In this document: positions 23,191 to 32,512 of the stretch, in pieces
Numbering within the stretch: the stretch's first letter is position 1
Layout of the letters: every line of letters starts with the position of its first letter
Assembly: GCA_025201805.1 (NCBI GenBank)
Contig: MU619358.1
Location: forward strand, 1 to 42,206
Length of the DNA: 42,206 nucleotides
Direction: 5' to 3'
From: Parasitella parasitica
Lineage: Eukaryota > Mucoromycota > Mucoromycetes > Mucorales > Mucoraceae
Notes under the pieces: generated by a model
What the model was told of the DNA's origin: nothing
The model's database searches: none
The model's input: the letters and a program-made list of their open reading frames with translations, nothing else
Position numbers and translations under genes: made by a program

Positions 23191-23520
23191 TCATGTTAGA
23201 TAAACACCCATACATATAATTGGACCTGATCTGTATAATACAGCTTGCTCCTTCGTGGCTGAAAACCCTTTAAAAACATATCCTTCCATGTTCAAAAAGA
23301 CGGAAATTTCTTGCATGATGGGTATTTGTTGTTGTTGACCTCTTCTTGATAAAACAGGGCTGGAATAAAGATTAGAGCCTTGCCCAACGTATTTTGTTAA
23401 AATACTCCTTATGTTTGCAAAAGCATTGACATCCCTATTCTAGTACATTGAATAGGTAAAACACGCTACACCAATAGAATGAATATGACTTCTGAGTTTT
23501 TCTTCGATTTTGTCTCTCAT
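23191..23520 (-). pseudogene. Possible TnpB/Fanzor-like C-terminal remnant (fragmentary)
   Basis: On the minus strand an open stretch begins NRDVNAFANIRSILTKYV, directly after a TAG at 23442-23440. In TnpB and Fanzor nucleases the last RuvC aspartate sits in W-(N/D)-R-D-(V/I)-N-A-A-x-N-I, so the TAG stands where the Trp codon is expected. The stretch then runs to a TGA at 23191-23193 with a tail (SNLYSSPVLSRRGQQQ) of the length seen after that motif. Upstream sequence to 23520 is open but shows no clear zinc ribbon. Only one motif supports this call, helped by two better remnants within 3 kb. Confidence 0.42.
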
Positions 23521-24731
23521 AATCGAGTCCAGTTCTCTCAGAATATACTTACTATAGATATTGTAATATTGGGCGATCAATTGTTGTATAACAATGATTT
23601 GTGAGAGCATTGAAGTGACAGATCGATTTGATAGATTGTGCTAACAGTATTGTCATTTTCGTTTGTCGTTACTGCGTGCGTCTGCAGAACAGTGTAATTG
23701 TTGTCTTGAAACTTCAGTACAAAGAAATTCAGTTGCTTATTGCTTGGACCTGACAGATTTTTCATGCAACTGTGGTATCTTTCGAGTCCGTATTTGTAAT
23801 TTGCATTAATGTTGCTTTATCATTGTACCTTGTACGGTTTGTAAGGGAAAAGGACCGTTTTCTACTTGTAATTAGATTTTTGATGTTATACTTAGAGAAC
23901 GAGAAGTGGGCTCTTGTGGAAGCTGTGTATCAGAAGGAGCAGAGTGTTTCTATCTTACTTTCCTAGTTCATTTATTATAGCAATCAATGTCAGTAGGTGT
24001 AACACCGTCAAAATCTCTGTTGTCGTACCTCTGTCTATTTAGGGTCTATTATCGTTCCTTTGGTGCCTTTATTTCTGCTTGATGTCGCTAGCGACTCTTC
24101 GTCCACTCCATCAATATACCTGGCCAGTCCACTGCCCTCTTGTCATTCCTGCTTAACTGCTTCACCCGTATGATGATGATGATTTTGAAGGGGCTTTATA
24201 TAGAAATATACCGATCCATTAGATATGCCAAGAGTGTTTTCGCTTGTGTCTACTTCTAACTTGCGCCGGAAGTACATATCTATCAACTGTAAATCCTTTG
24301 CTACTATTGTAAAGACAAAATCTGGTACAACATATGAAAATAAGAGACTAAGTTTGCACAAGCGATACTCTTTGTAAAAAATACTAGTATACGATATCTA
24401 CTTGTACACTTGCCTCGTCTATTCCAGCTTTGCAGCTATCAACCTGCGCCTTTTTGATTCAATGAATACCAAGGAAGACAGAGAACCGATGATAAAACGG
24501 TAATTATACTTAACAATGGGATAAAAAGTACAAAAAGATGAAAAGAAAGAACATTAAAAAGAACAGAAAGCAGCAAAAGAAAAAGCATAAATTCAGGACA
24601 ATAACAAAAGATAAAGGGTTTGTTCAACTAAAACAGGGCACATGTATTAACAGTGTGATCTAGCGCTTTGGTAAAACTAATAAAACCTGGCAAAGTGGCT
24701 GAACAAGGGTACATTCAAAAATTCAGATGCC
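23521..24731. other. Accessory-island filler, no supported gene
   Basis: Contains unrecognised short frames (a 62-residue one at 23577-23765 and a 72-residue one at 24143-24361, both leftward) and a lysine-rich rightward stretch at 24535-24640 that might be an older part of the nuclease remnant that follows. No terminal repeats identified. Confidence 0.35.
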
Positions 24732-25135
24732 ATGCCTCTCATTGTTTTTGGTGATGCTATGAAAAATAAAGATACGGTAGCAATCAAGGACCACGCTTCT
24801 GGTGTCACTGGAGTGCTTCAAAGAGTGTCTCAACTGAGGTCGAGAACCTGTGGGTCTTTGGTAGTAGATATCAGAATTGTTACTATATTTCAAATTTGAA
24901 GAAGTTTCTATTCCCAACATTTCGGTGTGCAACGGCTGCAAAAACAAAGAGCTAAAGCCGATAGAACTGCCCAAACAGAAACATTTTCAAGGTATATTAG
25001 TTTGCAAACTCTGCCATATACTTTGGGATCCAGATATAAAATGCCTGAAAAAACATACTTTCGGTTTGGGAGGGAAGACCTTTGGTCTCCAAAAGAGAAA
25101 TCGCGGTGGAGAGGGTTTTGTTCACTTCATCCTAA
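24732..25135 (+). pseudogene. Fanzor-like (TnpB-related) nuclease pseudogene, C-terminal part
   Basis: Fanzors are eukaryotic RNA-guided nucleases related to IS200/605 TnpB. From 24732 the frame reads MPLIVFGDAMKNKD then HASGVTGVLQRVSQLRSR and SLVVDI, matching the beta-strand and GD region before RuvC-II. A frameshift then leads to EEVSIPNISVCNGCKNKELK, the RuvC-II Glu region and first zinc-ribbon CxxC. VCKLCHILWDPDI follows, the second CxxC and the RuvC-III position (family W-D-R-D-(I/V)-N-A). One extra A after that, if ignored, restores INA-(stop)-KNILSVWEGRPLVSKRE. At least two frameshifts, an internal stop and R-to-P in the RuvC-III motif show that it is dead. The layout parallels the copy at 25699-26660 on the other strand, but the sequences are clearly diverged. 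Confidence 0.72.
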
Positions 25136-25537
25136 AAAAAAAATTCCACTTGTCTCAATCTCAAATTTAAAAATAAATCGTTTTGGACCAAAATTCTGAA
25201 AAAAAGGAAAAGCAGACAGATCCATCATATAATCATTTGCATGGCCTTAAATGATAATATATGCAATCTCTACAAGCTATTTTTCATATTATGCATTCAA
25301 TAGATATAGGGGTAGGAAATCCCTCCTTTGGCAGATTTGAACCTGTCACTACAAGAAACAAACATATTTGTGGGATCGAATGCTAGGTTTCAATTGATAT
25401 ATAATTAGATTATTCTTACACAAAATCCAATAGTTATTGGCGCGCAATTCAATTAAATTTCCACCATGGCTCGCAACAAGTCAGTAATGGCATAATATTG
25501 ACGCGTGTTATATGTGTATAATGGTTTCATACATTAA
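25136..25537. other. Spacer between two nuclease remnants
   Basis: No gene. Left flank of the inverted-repeat element, ending in the TAA target duplication at 25535-25537. A GGTTCAAATC-like stretch near 25338 (minus strand) resembles a tRNA T-arm but does not extend into a tRNA. Confidence 0.4.
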
Positions 25538-25558
25538 GAGCATCTCCAACGGAGGTGC
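25538..25558. repeat. Left terminal inverted repeat
   Basis: 21 bp, preceded by TAA at 25535-25537. One mismatch to the right TIR at position 18 (G versus A). Internally palindromic: GCATCTCC, 3-nt loop, GGAGGTGC. Confidence 0.85.
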
Positions 25559-25698
25559 TAATTTTAAAAGAAAATTGGTGAGAGGGTGATACTTTCTTTT
25601 TTTTTTGGACAATTTTACTCACCTTTAATGGTGTATAGGATAAACCGAATACCCATGGTGTATCAAAGAGTAATATCAATGACACACAATGCTTGCAA

Positions 25699-26660
25699 TT
25701 ATTCTTTTGATTCAGAACGCTGGAATGGTGAAAGACGAGCGTCGTTGTTTCTTGCTGCATGTAAAAATATGTTAAGGATGTTTTTTGCAGCCACTATATC
25801 GCGATTTCAAATAATATTACAAGCGGTTTCTTGACACTGTAATACAGAACGTACTCTTCGCTTTGCTGATCGTTGCACAACGTTTTCAACATTTCTTTTT
25901 TTGCAGTTGTTGCAGACTTGACTGGTGAGGTATTCGTCTACCATTTGGACTGTAACACCACAATTTTCTTTACATTTTTGAAGAGCTTTTATGATAGTCT
26001 TTTTAGGTCCAGAACTTTTGCCTCTCATGGTAGGTGAAAACCTTCCATCTCCATAGGCAATGATGGTTTTATTTGCCTTCACTGATCCATCAAGTGGTGG
26101 AGGGCGAGAGTAAGAATTGTTGTTTCTCGTTGTTGTCTTCACATTGGTAAACACACCCGTACGATATTTGATGCTATCATGAGTAAACATCTTGACTATT
26201 TCGCTGAAAGCTTTTTGCTTCTTTCTATAACATCTAAACTTTAATTTTGAAGACCTATTCCATTTGGTTAACACATTTTTAAAATATGTATAAGAGTTTG
26301 CTACACTTACCTAAGGCCTCTGTTATAAAATTCATACATTATATCGTATGATTCAATACGCTTTATGCAAGCAATCAAGAATTTTGAAACTTCTCTGGTT
26401 TTTAATGAATCCAGTTCTGTTATCATTCTATGAGTGTTTGTGTGCTTCGCTTGATGAATCTTTCGAATGTGAGCTGCATCATTAAACCCACACAAGTGAT
26501 AATACTCCTTTTGACCTAGTGATCTCACTCTACCAGCTTGGTCAACTATAGTAGGAACCGTGCTAATTCCAGGGTCTACCACCCACACTTGGCACCCATT
26601 GTCAATATCTGTTTTCAGGTCAGATGGCTTTACGGGAAGAGAGTCTTTCTTTTTTTTTTG
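25699..26660 (-). pseudogene. Fanzor-like (OMEGA/TnpB-related) nuclease, 5'-truncated, one internal stop
   Basis: Read leftward from an in-phase acceptor (TTACAG before 26660). The first exon, to 26311, contains VWVVDPGISTVPTIV (RuvC-I Asp in DPG). A 77-nt GT-AG intron (26310-26234) joins it to CYRKKQKAFSEIVKMF. Next come TIIAYGDGRFSPTMRG, then VQMVDEYLTSQVCNNCKKRN with the RuvC-II Glu and first zinc pair, and VLQCQETAC with the second pair. A TGA at 25809-25807 replaces the expected Trp, and the frame continues NRDIVAAKNILNIF (RuvC-III Asp) to a stop at 25699. About 290 residues remain, against roughly 500-700 for full-length Fanzors: the N-terminal REC/wedge half is missing. All three catalytic acids and the splice sites survive, so decay looks recent. 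Confidence 0.85.
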
Positions 26661-27148
26661 CTGTAATTATTGAGAAGAGAAAAGAAACTGAATAACCATC
26701 CGTGTAGATAGCATTCCTAATATAATTTGATAAGTTCTAAGGCATTACTAAATTAAAACTATATGAACTTGCTTAAAGATCTTCTTTCCATTGTATAAAG
26801 TTTAACTAACTATACAAACTTTATTAACATTTTCTAAAATGGCCAGCATTTCTGTCCTGAATGCTCATATTAATGTTAGAAGTGTGAGGTTTATAGTATG
26901 AGATATATAAATGTGGGTTGAATAAAAGTAGTGAGCACCAGCTCCTATTTTGAAAGTAGAACGACTTTGCATAAAGAAGAAAAGATAAGAGTAAAATAGT
27001 AAAAGAGAATACAATGGATTCAAGAGCCAAGGGAGTAATTCAAAGAGCTTCAGAGACAAAAAAGCAATGCAACAATAAGCAAGCAGAGACAATTACCAAA
27101 AAAGCAGACAAAACATTTCCGGGTTGAAAAAAAAAGGTGCTTTAAATG
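26661..27148. other. Element interior without recognisable coding
   Basis: About 490 bp between the RuvC half and the right TIR. The N-terminal half of the nuclease would be expected here but is not recognisable in any frame. A hydrophobic leftward frame (26824-27030) is low-complexity and not convincing. A non-coding guide RNA, usually encoded near the nuclease 3' end in TnpB elements, cannot be seen by eye. Confidence 0.4.
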
Positions 27149-27169
27149 GCATCTCCGTTGGAGATGCTC
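27149..27169. repeat. Right terminal inverted repeat
   Basis: 21 bp, followed by TAA at 27170-27172. Perfectly palindromic core: GCATCTCC, GTT loop, GGAGATGC. Confidence 0.85.
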
Positions 27170-27243
27170 TAATTGACTCAAAAAATAGATACGAACCCCG
27201 TTCCGTGGATGATTGCTATATCGCCCTATCAAAGTGCAAATGC

Positions 27244-27251
27244 TATAAATA
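27244..27251 (+). promoter_or_regulatory. TATA box of UAP1
   Basis: TATAAATA, 58 bp before the UAP1 ATG and 75 bp after the end of the inverted-repeat element. The insertion therefore leaves the core promoter intact but replaces the sequence directly upstream. Confidence 0.55.
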
Positions 27252-27308
27252 CTAGAAAACTTTTTCAATGATATATAATCATCTCTTTGTTTACAAACCC
27301 TCATTATC

Positions 27309-28826
27309 ATGACCATTGCTTCGCCATTACCTCTCTCTGATATCGAAATCAAAGCACTGAAAGCCCGTTTTGAAAATGCAGGCCAAGGGCATGTCTTCAA
27401 ATTTTTCAATGACATCTCTCAAGTGGAACAAATTGAATTTTTGAATCAAATCGTCAGCATTGATGTCGATAATTTGAACGCCATCTATGACAAAGCTATT
27501 GAGGGTGCTGCTGCTTCCTCAAATTGCCAGAAAAATGACTTGCAGCCTTTGTCTCAGGATGTGTTTGATTCTGTATTGAAACAAAATGCGTCTACGTTGA
27601 AGGAATGGGAGTTGACCGGTCTCGAGGCAATTGCTCAGGGAAAGGTAGCTGTTATACTAATGGCTGGTGGCCAAGGCACTCGTCTTGGTTCCTCAGCTCC
27701 CAAGGGCTGTTATGACATCAATTTGCCATCCGGCAAGACACTCTTCCAGTTACAAGCTGAGCGTATCTTGAAAGTGCAGCAGTTGGCTCACCAGCATCGT
27801 AGAGAGCAAGACCCTGCTGAAACCATCATCCCTTGGTACATCATGACCTCTGGCCCTACCAATAAGCCCACATTCGATTACTTCAAAGAGAACAGCTTTT
27901 TTGGTCTCAAGCAAGAGAATGTGGTCTTCTTTGAACAAGGAGTTCTTCCCTGTCTGACAATGGATGGTAAAATTATCCTGGAATCCAAGGGCAAGATTGC
28001 AGTTGCTCCTGACGGTAATGGTGGTATATACAAGGCTATCCAAGATAGAGGCGTTATTCAGTCATTAAAGGAACGTGGTATTGAGTACTCTCATTGCTAC
28101 TGTGTTGATAACTGCTTGGCCCGCGTTGCCGATCCTATTTTTATTGGTTACAGTATCTCAAAGGGCACTGACTGTGGTGTTAAGGTAGTTGGTAAGGCTG
28201 CACCAGAAGAACCTGTCGGCGTTGTCTGTGTCCGTAATGGCAAATATGGCGTTGTTGAGTACTCTGAAATCTCTGATGAAACAGCTCATGAACGCCATAT
28301 CGATGGTTCATTAAAGTACGGTGCTGCCAACATTGCCAACCACTTCTTTTCCACTGCATTCCTGGAACGCGTCCCATCTTTCCAAGGTGAACTGGAATAT
28401 CATATCGCCAAGAAGAAGATCAAGTACATTGATCTTGAAACAGGTGAGCAGATTACTCCCAAAGCCAATTCTGGGATGAAACTCGAATGTTTTGTATTCG
28501 ATGTCTTCCCCTATGCCCAAAATATGTCTGTTCTCGAAGTGGATCGCGTTGAAGAATTCTCTCCTTTGAAGAATGCTCCTGGCACTGGTGTCGACTGTCC
28601 TGAGACTTCTCGTCGCGATATCGTCTCTCAACATGTTCGCTTCATTAAAAAAGCCGGTGGCAAGGTTGCTGGTATTAATATGGAAGATTGTGAAAAGCTC
28701 TTGTTTGAGATTTCCCCATCTGTTTCGTATTCTGGTGAAGGTTTAGAACATATCGTCCGCGGAAAAACTGTCAGAGCCCCTGCTACTATAGAATCATTGC
28801 AAGACTTGATTCGTGCTATTTGCTAG
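27309..28826 (+). CDS. UAP1: UDP-N-acetylglucosamine pyrophosphorylase
   Basis: Makes UDP-GlcNAc from UTP and GlcNAc-1-phosphate, the precursor for chitin, N-glycans and GPI anchors. Cytosolic, 505 residues in one exon, close to human and yeast length. The uridylyltransferase signature is at about residues 117-133 (LMAGGQGTRLGSSAPKG). Further family blocks are PWYIMTSGPTNKPTFDYF, VVFFEQGVLPCLTMDGKI, APDGNGGIYKAI, CYCVDNCLARVADPIFIGY, VGVVCVRNGKYGVVEYSEI, and GMKLECFVFDVFPYA near the C-terminal third. It is the only long intronless gene here with a TATA box at a regular distance. Codon use is more regular (many TCC, GCC, AAG) than in its neighbours, which suggests high expression. The 3' flank has CT-rich and T-rich tracts. 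Confidence 0.97.
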   Translation: MTIASPLPLSDIEIKALKARFENAGQGHVFKFFNDISQVEQIEFLNQIVSIDVDNLNAIYDKAIEGAAASSNCQKNDLQPLSQDVFDSVLKQNASTLKEWELTGLEAIAQGKVAVILMAGGQGTRLGSSAPKGCYDINLPSGKTLFQLQAERILKVQQLAHQHRREQDPAETIIPWYIMTSGPTNKPTFDYFKENSFFGLKQENVVFFEQGVLPCLTMDGKIILESKGKIAVAPDGNGGIYKAIQDRGVIQSLKERGIEYSHCYCVDNCLARVADPIFIGYSISKGTDCGVKVVGKAAPEEPVGVVCVRNGKYGVVEYSEISDETAHERHIDGSLKYGAANIANHFFSTAFLERVPSFQGELEYHIAKKKIKYIDLETGEQITPKANSGMKLECFVFDVFPYAQNMSVLEVDRVEEFSPLKNAPGTGVDCPETSRRDIVSQHVRFIKKAGGKVAGINMEDCEKLLFEISPSVSYSGEGLEHIVRGKTVRAPATIESLQDLIRAIC

Positions 28827-29607
28827 CTACTTTACTTTTGTCTCTCTCACTTTCCTTTTCAAACTCCCACTCCCACTCTCTCTAATGTTTTGCTTTGTAG
28901 CCTATATTCCAGTTTTCTATTTTTCATCATTGTTTAATATCTCATGACATTTTACTCATTTTACCTTGCTCTTTTCTTAATAAATTTCTTCTTGCCCATA
29001 AAAAATAATAATATATTTGTTTGTGATTTTGATTAACTTTGTAAAAATCTATGTAATTTGCATATAAGTTTGGATCATCAGCGATTTCCAAGGACCTTTC
29101 ACTTGTGATTTATTAAATAATTAACCACTATTTAACGTACAATACTGCTCCTCCCAGTTTGTATATTTAACAAGTATAAACATACCAATATTCTATATCA
29201 ATAAATCATTGTTCAATTTGATTAATTACTGTATTACAACTTTGAGCATTGCGTTCATGCATGGAAGCCCATGGAACTATATATAGTGTTTAGAGAGCTA
29301 GTCTTATTCTTAAAATTGATGAACAAAGACTGGGTTAAAGTCTTTTTATCAATATTAAATATAATGACATTTCGAAATTAAGATGATTAAACAAAATAAC
29401 CGGCTTTTATTGATTATACATTTATACTCTTCAGGCTATTAATGGCTAATGTTTTGATTCGCTGCTCTCATGTGAAACGAGTATGCAAATCATGCTGAAT
29501 CTTGTTCATATGCGCATTAAATTTATTGGTGCAACATCGTCCACAGAGTGCCACCAAGATTATAAATTGTGGTATATCTTCAATAATTTGCGTTTATTAC
29601 CAAAGAT
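28827..29607. other. Convergent intergenic region
   Basis: 780 bp between the UAP1 stop and the convergent GS-like stop. AT-rich, several poly-A-signal-like AATAAA motifs (for example near 28979 and 29201). No gene or repeat visible. Confidence 0.45.
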
Positions 29608-31236
29608 TTAAACAAGCTCCATATAACGCTTCAATTCGTAATCAGTTACGGCATTTTGCCATAAATTCCATTCATGTTTTCTAGTGCTAACATAGTGGTC
29701 GACAAACTCGTCGCCCAACACTTTACGTGCAACCGAATCCTTTTTGTCCATCTCCACAGTCGCTTCTTGAAGAGTACGTGCCAATCTTTCATTGCCTGTT
29801 TGGTCACCAGCAGTTTGGCTAGGGCCTGTCGGGAGTGCTTGCTTTGTTTCAATGCCCCAATAACCACACTTAAGAACAGCGGCTAAGGCTAAATGAGGAT
29901 TGATATCTGCTCCTGATACTCTCTGTAAACAAACAATTAGATAATATATATACCACACGCAGCATGCATTAAGCCTATCTTTACCATTTCCATCCGAGTT
30001 GAACTTGCAGATGTGCTGGGTGGCGCTATTACACGCACAGCACTATGACGCGAATCCATACCCCACGAGACACTCACAGGAGCCCAATAGTTTTCGACTA
30101 GGCGTTTATAACTATATATATATAGAGCACACAATATATCAAAAATCTAATGAAAGATACTGAACAAACAAAGCTTACCTATTCACTGTTGGTGCCAAGA
30201 TGGCGAGTATGCTGGGTAAACCTCTCAGCACACCGGCCAAAAACCAGACAGCATTTTTGGTCAAGTTGGGTATATTATCGCTAGGTTCACCGATGGCAAA
30301 CACATTCTCGCCTTCTCTATTTTTTAAGCTAAAATGCAAATGACCTGAGCAACCTGGTTGATCACCATAAGGCTTTGCCATGAAAGAAGGCATGACATTA
30401 TGCTTTAGACCAATTTGCTTCATGCTAGTTTTGAAAAGTGTGCCACGGTCACCCATTTCTTTCGCCTCCTGATACAAGATGGCTGCTTCAAATACACCAG
30501 GGCCTGTTTCTGTATGCCAACTCTCAATATCCACGTTGAATTGCTTAAGCCAGTCAAAGGCATTGTAGTAAAAGTCTTGGTTGTGCAAAGGCCTTAAAAC
30601 TGAATAACCGCACATGCCCAATGTCAGCGGAGTGAGCTGGCTATGGCCCTTTTTGCTCAAGCTTTCAGTCGATTCTAAACAAACGGGTTACTATACTACC
30701 TTCATGCATGCTATGTAAACACTATACCTTTAAAACAAAAAAATTCAAATTCGACACCACAATAAGGCGATAAGCCAATCTCATGGAATTGGTCAACAGC
30801 ACTCTTTAGCAGATTGCGAGGACAACAGTAGAGAGGTTTGTTTGTAACAGGATGAAAGAGACTTACGAAAAAGAATGGTATATTATCCTCCCATGGTATA
30901 CGGCGATACGAGGACAAATCAACCTTGGCAATCAAATCAAAGTACTGGCAATCTTTACCAGCGAATTCGCTAGGTGTTGTGTAATTTTTATCTTGAATGT
31001 CCCAACCAAATATAACAGAACAGAATCCTGAAAGATATTGGTATGAGTAACTCAGGATGTGCTATTTAAAAACGTAACCTACCAAAACCACTTTTTGCAA
31101 CGTGTAAGAACTTGTCCTTGTGCATCACTTTGCCCCGTAATAGCCCATCAATGTCGACAGCAGCTACTTTGACTTTTGTATCGTTTGTGAGACTTTCTTC
31201 AATGTTGTCAAGCGTTAAAATCGATTGATTAGTCAT
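29608..31236 (-). CDS. Glutamine-synthetase-like protein (GS class I fold, FluG/lengsin type)
   Basis: Five exons in phase: 31236-31083, 31027-30728, 30674-30179, 30111-29985, 29922-29608, giving 463 residues. The glutamine synthetase beta-grasp and catalytic domains are visible: AAVDIDGLLRGKVMHKDKF at the N-terminus, SPYCGVEFEFF (metal Glu), TETGPGVFEAAILYQEAKEM (metal Glus), GDQPGCSGHLHFSL (metal His), NSYKRLV formed across the exon 3-4 junction, and SADINPHLALAA-type sequence (here VSGADINPHLALAA). This class includes the C-terminal half of fungal FluG and animal lengsin as well as gamma-glutamyl-amine ligases, so ammonia-glutamate ligase activity should not be assumed. It lacks the amidohydrolase half of FluG. 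The start ATG at 31236 is the first in frame and precedes the conserved block closely. Confidence 0.9.
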
Positions 31237-31584
31237 TTTTTGTGATGAATAAGGAAGAAAAAGAAAGAGAATATATTAAATGTTCAGAATATTTATGCAC
31301 TCTCTTAACATAGCTCTATACACAGAAATGCTGAGCTGCAATGTTCCTAGCTGCTAAATATCGTCATCCTCCTTCTAGCGCTCAAATTAGGCAAATTTGT
31401 GATTACGCACTTGGCAGATGTTATGAGAGGGCCCCCACCCCTTCGACTGCTACACAATAGAGTAGTACGAGCTGGTTAATTTGGTGGGCCACGTCAAATT
31501 AGGTATAAAAATCTCTCGTCTTTCGTTTTTATCATCCTCTTGTTTATTTATTCTACTATATACTTACATTTACCTACTGTTGAC
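31237..31584. promoter_or_regulatory. Bidirectional promoter, GS-like / cytochrome b5
   Basis: 348 bp between divergent start codons. A TATAAAA box at 31504-31510 lies 75 bp before the cytochrome b5 ATG. A GC-richer patch (GGGCCCCCACCCC near 31430) stands out from the AT-rich background and could bind regulators. Confidence 0.5.
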
Positions 31585-32337
31585 ATGTCTGCTGCCACCA
31601 CGACCGAGACTATTTATTCCTTGGATGATGTTTCCAAGCACAACACCAAGAGTGACTTATGGATGACTATTCATAACAAAGTGTATAATATTACTGATTT
31701 CGTTTTGGAGGTAAGTATATATGTATATAAAAAATAAGAAAATGAACCGAGATCAATGAGCTCACCCATGGTCTTTTTTTCTTTGTGTGCTTTATCAGCA
31801 TCCTGGAGGTAAGTGCTTTTTCAACAGATAAACGCCTCACACGTAAGACTAAGAAAAAAAAAACTGGGGTAATATAAACAATTAGGTGAAGAAGTTTTGC
31901 TTGATGAAGCAGGTAAATAAGATTGACAGAAAAAAATAACATAGGGACTCAAGTTGGAAACGATAGGAAAGGATGCTACCGAGTCTTTTGAAGATATTGG
32001 TCATTCAGATGAAGCTCGTGAGATCTTGGAAAAGTATTTGATCGGTACCTTGGATGAAGCTGTAAGTGCACCCATTTTCAAATGGATAAAAACATGTTGG
32101 AAAGCTGATAACGTTCAAATAGTCTCAAAAGAAAACCCACAACTTTAATGTTATTCGTGCCGGTGAACTTCCTGAAGAGAGAAAGAGCTCTGGATCGTAA
32201 GTTTTTGGCTGTTGGCGTATCAGCGTATACAGATGATACTCATTACATGTCATAGATTCCTTCGTGTTATTTTACCTGCTCTTGCTGTTGTAGGTGTGAT
32301 TGCCTACAAGTTTATCCTCGCTCCTCAACGTCAATAA
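31585..32337 (+). CDS. Cytochrome b5, tail-anchored
   Basis: Haem electron carrier on the ER surface serving desaturases, hydroxylases and sterol enzymes. Six exons in phase: 31585-31710, 31799-31808 (10 nt), 31886-31912 (27 nt), 31967-32061, 32123-32196, 32256-32337, giving 137 residues. The haem domain spans about residues 8-85: [37 protein letters not shown] (first haem His in HPGG, assembled from three exons), and [20 protein letters not shown] (second haem His). A hydrophobic C-terminal anchor follows ([20 protein letters not shown]) with the short tail LAPQRQ. The correct acceptor for exon 4 is the later AG at 31966; an earlier one inserts residues that break the GKDAT core. Confidence 0.95.
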
Positions 32338-32512
32338 GTAAGAAACAAGCCTAAATAAAAACACTATTTGCTAAGGCCGATCAATTGGATTGCATATTAT
32401 AAACAAATCAATTTCAAATAACCTTGAAATGCACATTTGCATATATATATTGCACATCTCCTTCTGTGTCTTTAGCTTTGCTTTTTCTTCTTGTTCTTTT
32501 TATCTTTTTGGA

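Larger units (their letters stand above)
25538..27169 (-). mobile_element. 1632-bp element with TIRs carrying a Fanzor-like pseudogene
   Basis: Both ends begin GAGCATCTCCAACGGAG and match at 20 of 21 positions as inverted repeats (25538-25558 and 27149-27169). TAA flanks both sides (25535-25537 and 27170-27172), a 3-bp target duplication. A TIR starting GAGCATCTCCAAC with a 3-bp TWA duplication recalls PIF/Harbinger-type elements. No transposase is visible; the only coding content is the RuvC half of a Fanzor-like nuclease. The element is therefore probably a non-autonomous, internally deleted derivative moved by another copy's transposase. It ends 139 bp before the UAP1 start codon. Confidence 0.82.

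Noticed and set aside
24143-24361. 72-residue leftward frame ending in a His-rich segment
   Set aside because: No ATG start, no family resemblance, lies in transposon debris.
25310-25400. tRNA-like T-arm (GGTTCAAATC on the minus strand) and a GGGATCGAATGC stretch
   Set aside because: The T-stem pairing is incomplete and no anticodon, D-arm or acceptor stem could be fitted around it. It could be a tRNA-derived relic, but support is too weak.
26824-27415. Hydrophobic leftward frames across the right end of the Fanzor element and the UAP1 start
   Set aside because: Low-complexity Phe/Leu/Tyr-rich translations of AG-rich sequence, overlapping the UAP1 coding start; not an N-terminal nuclease exon.
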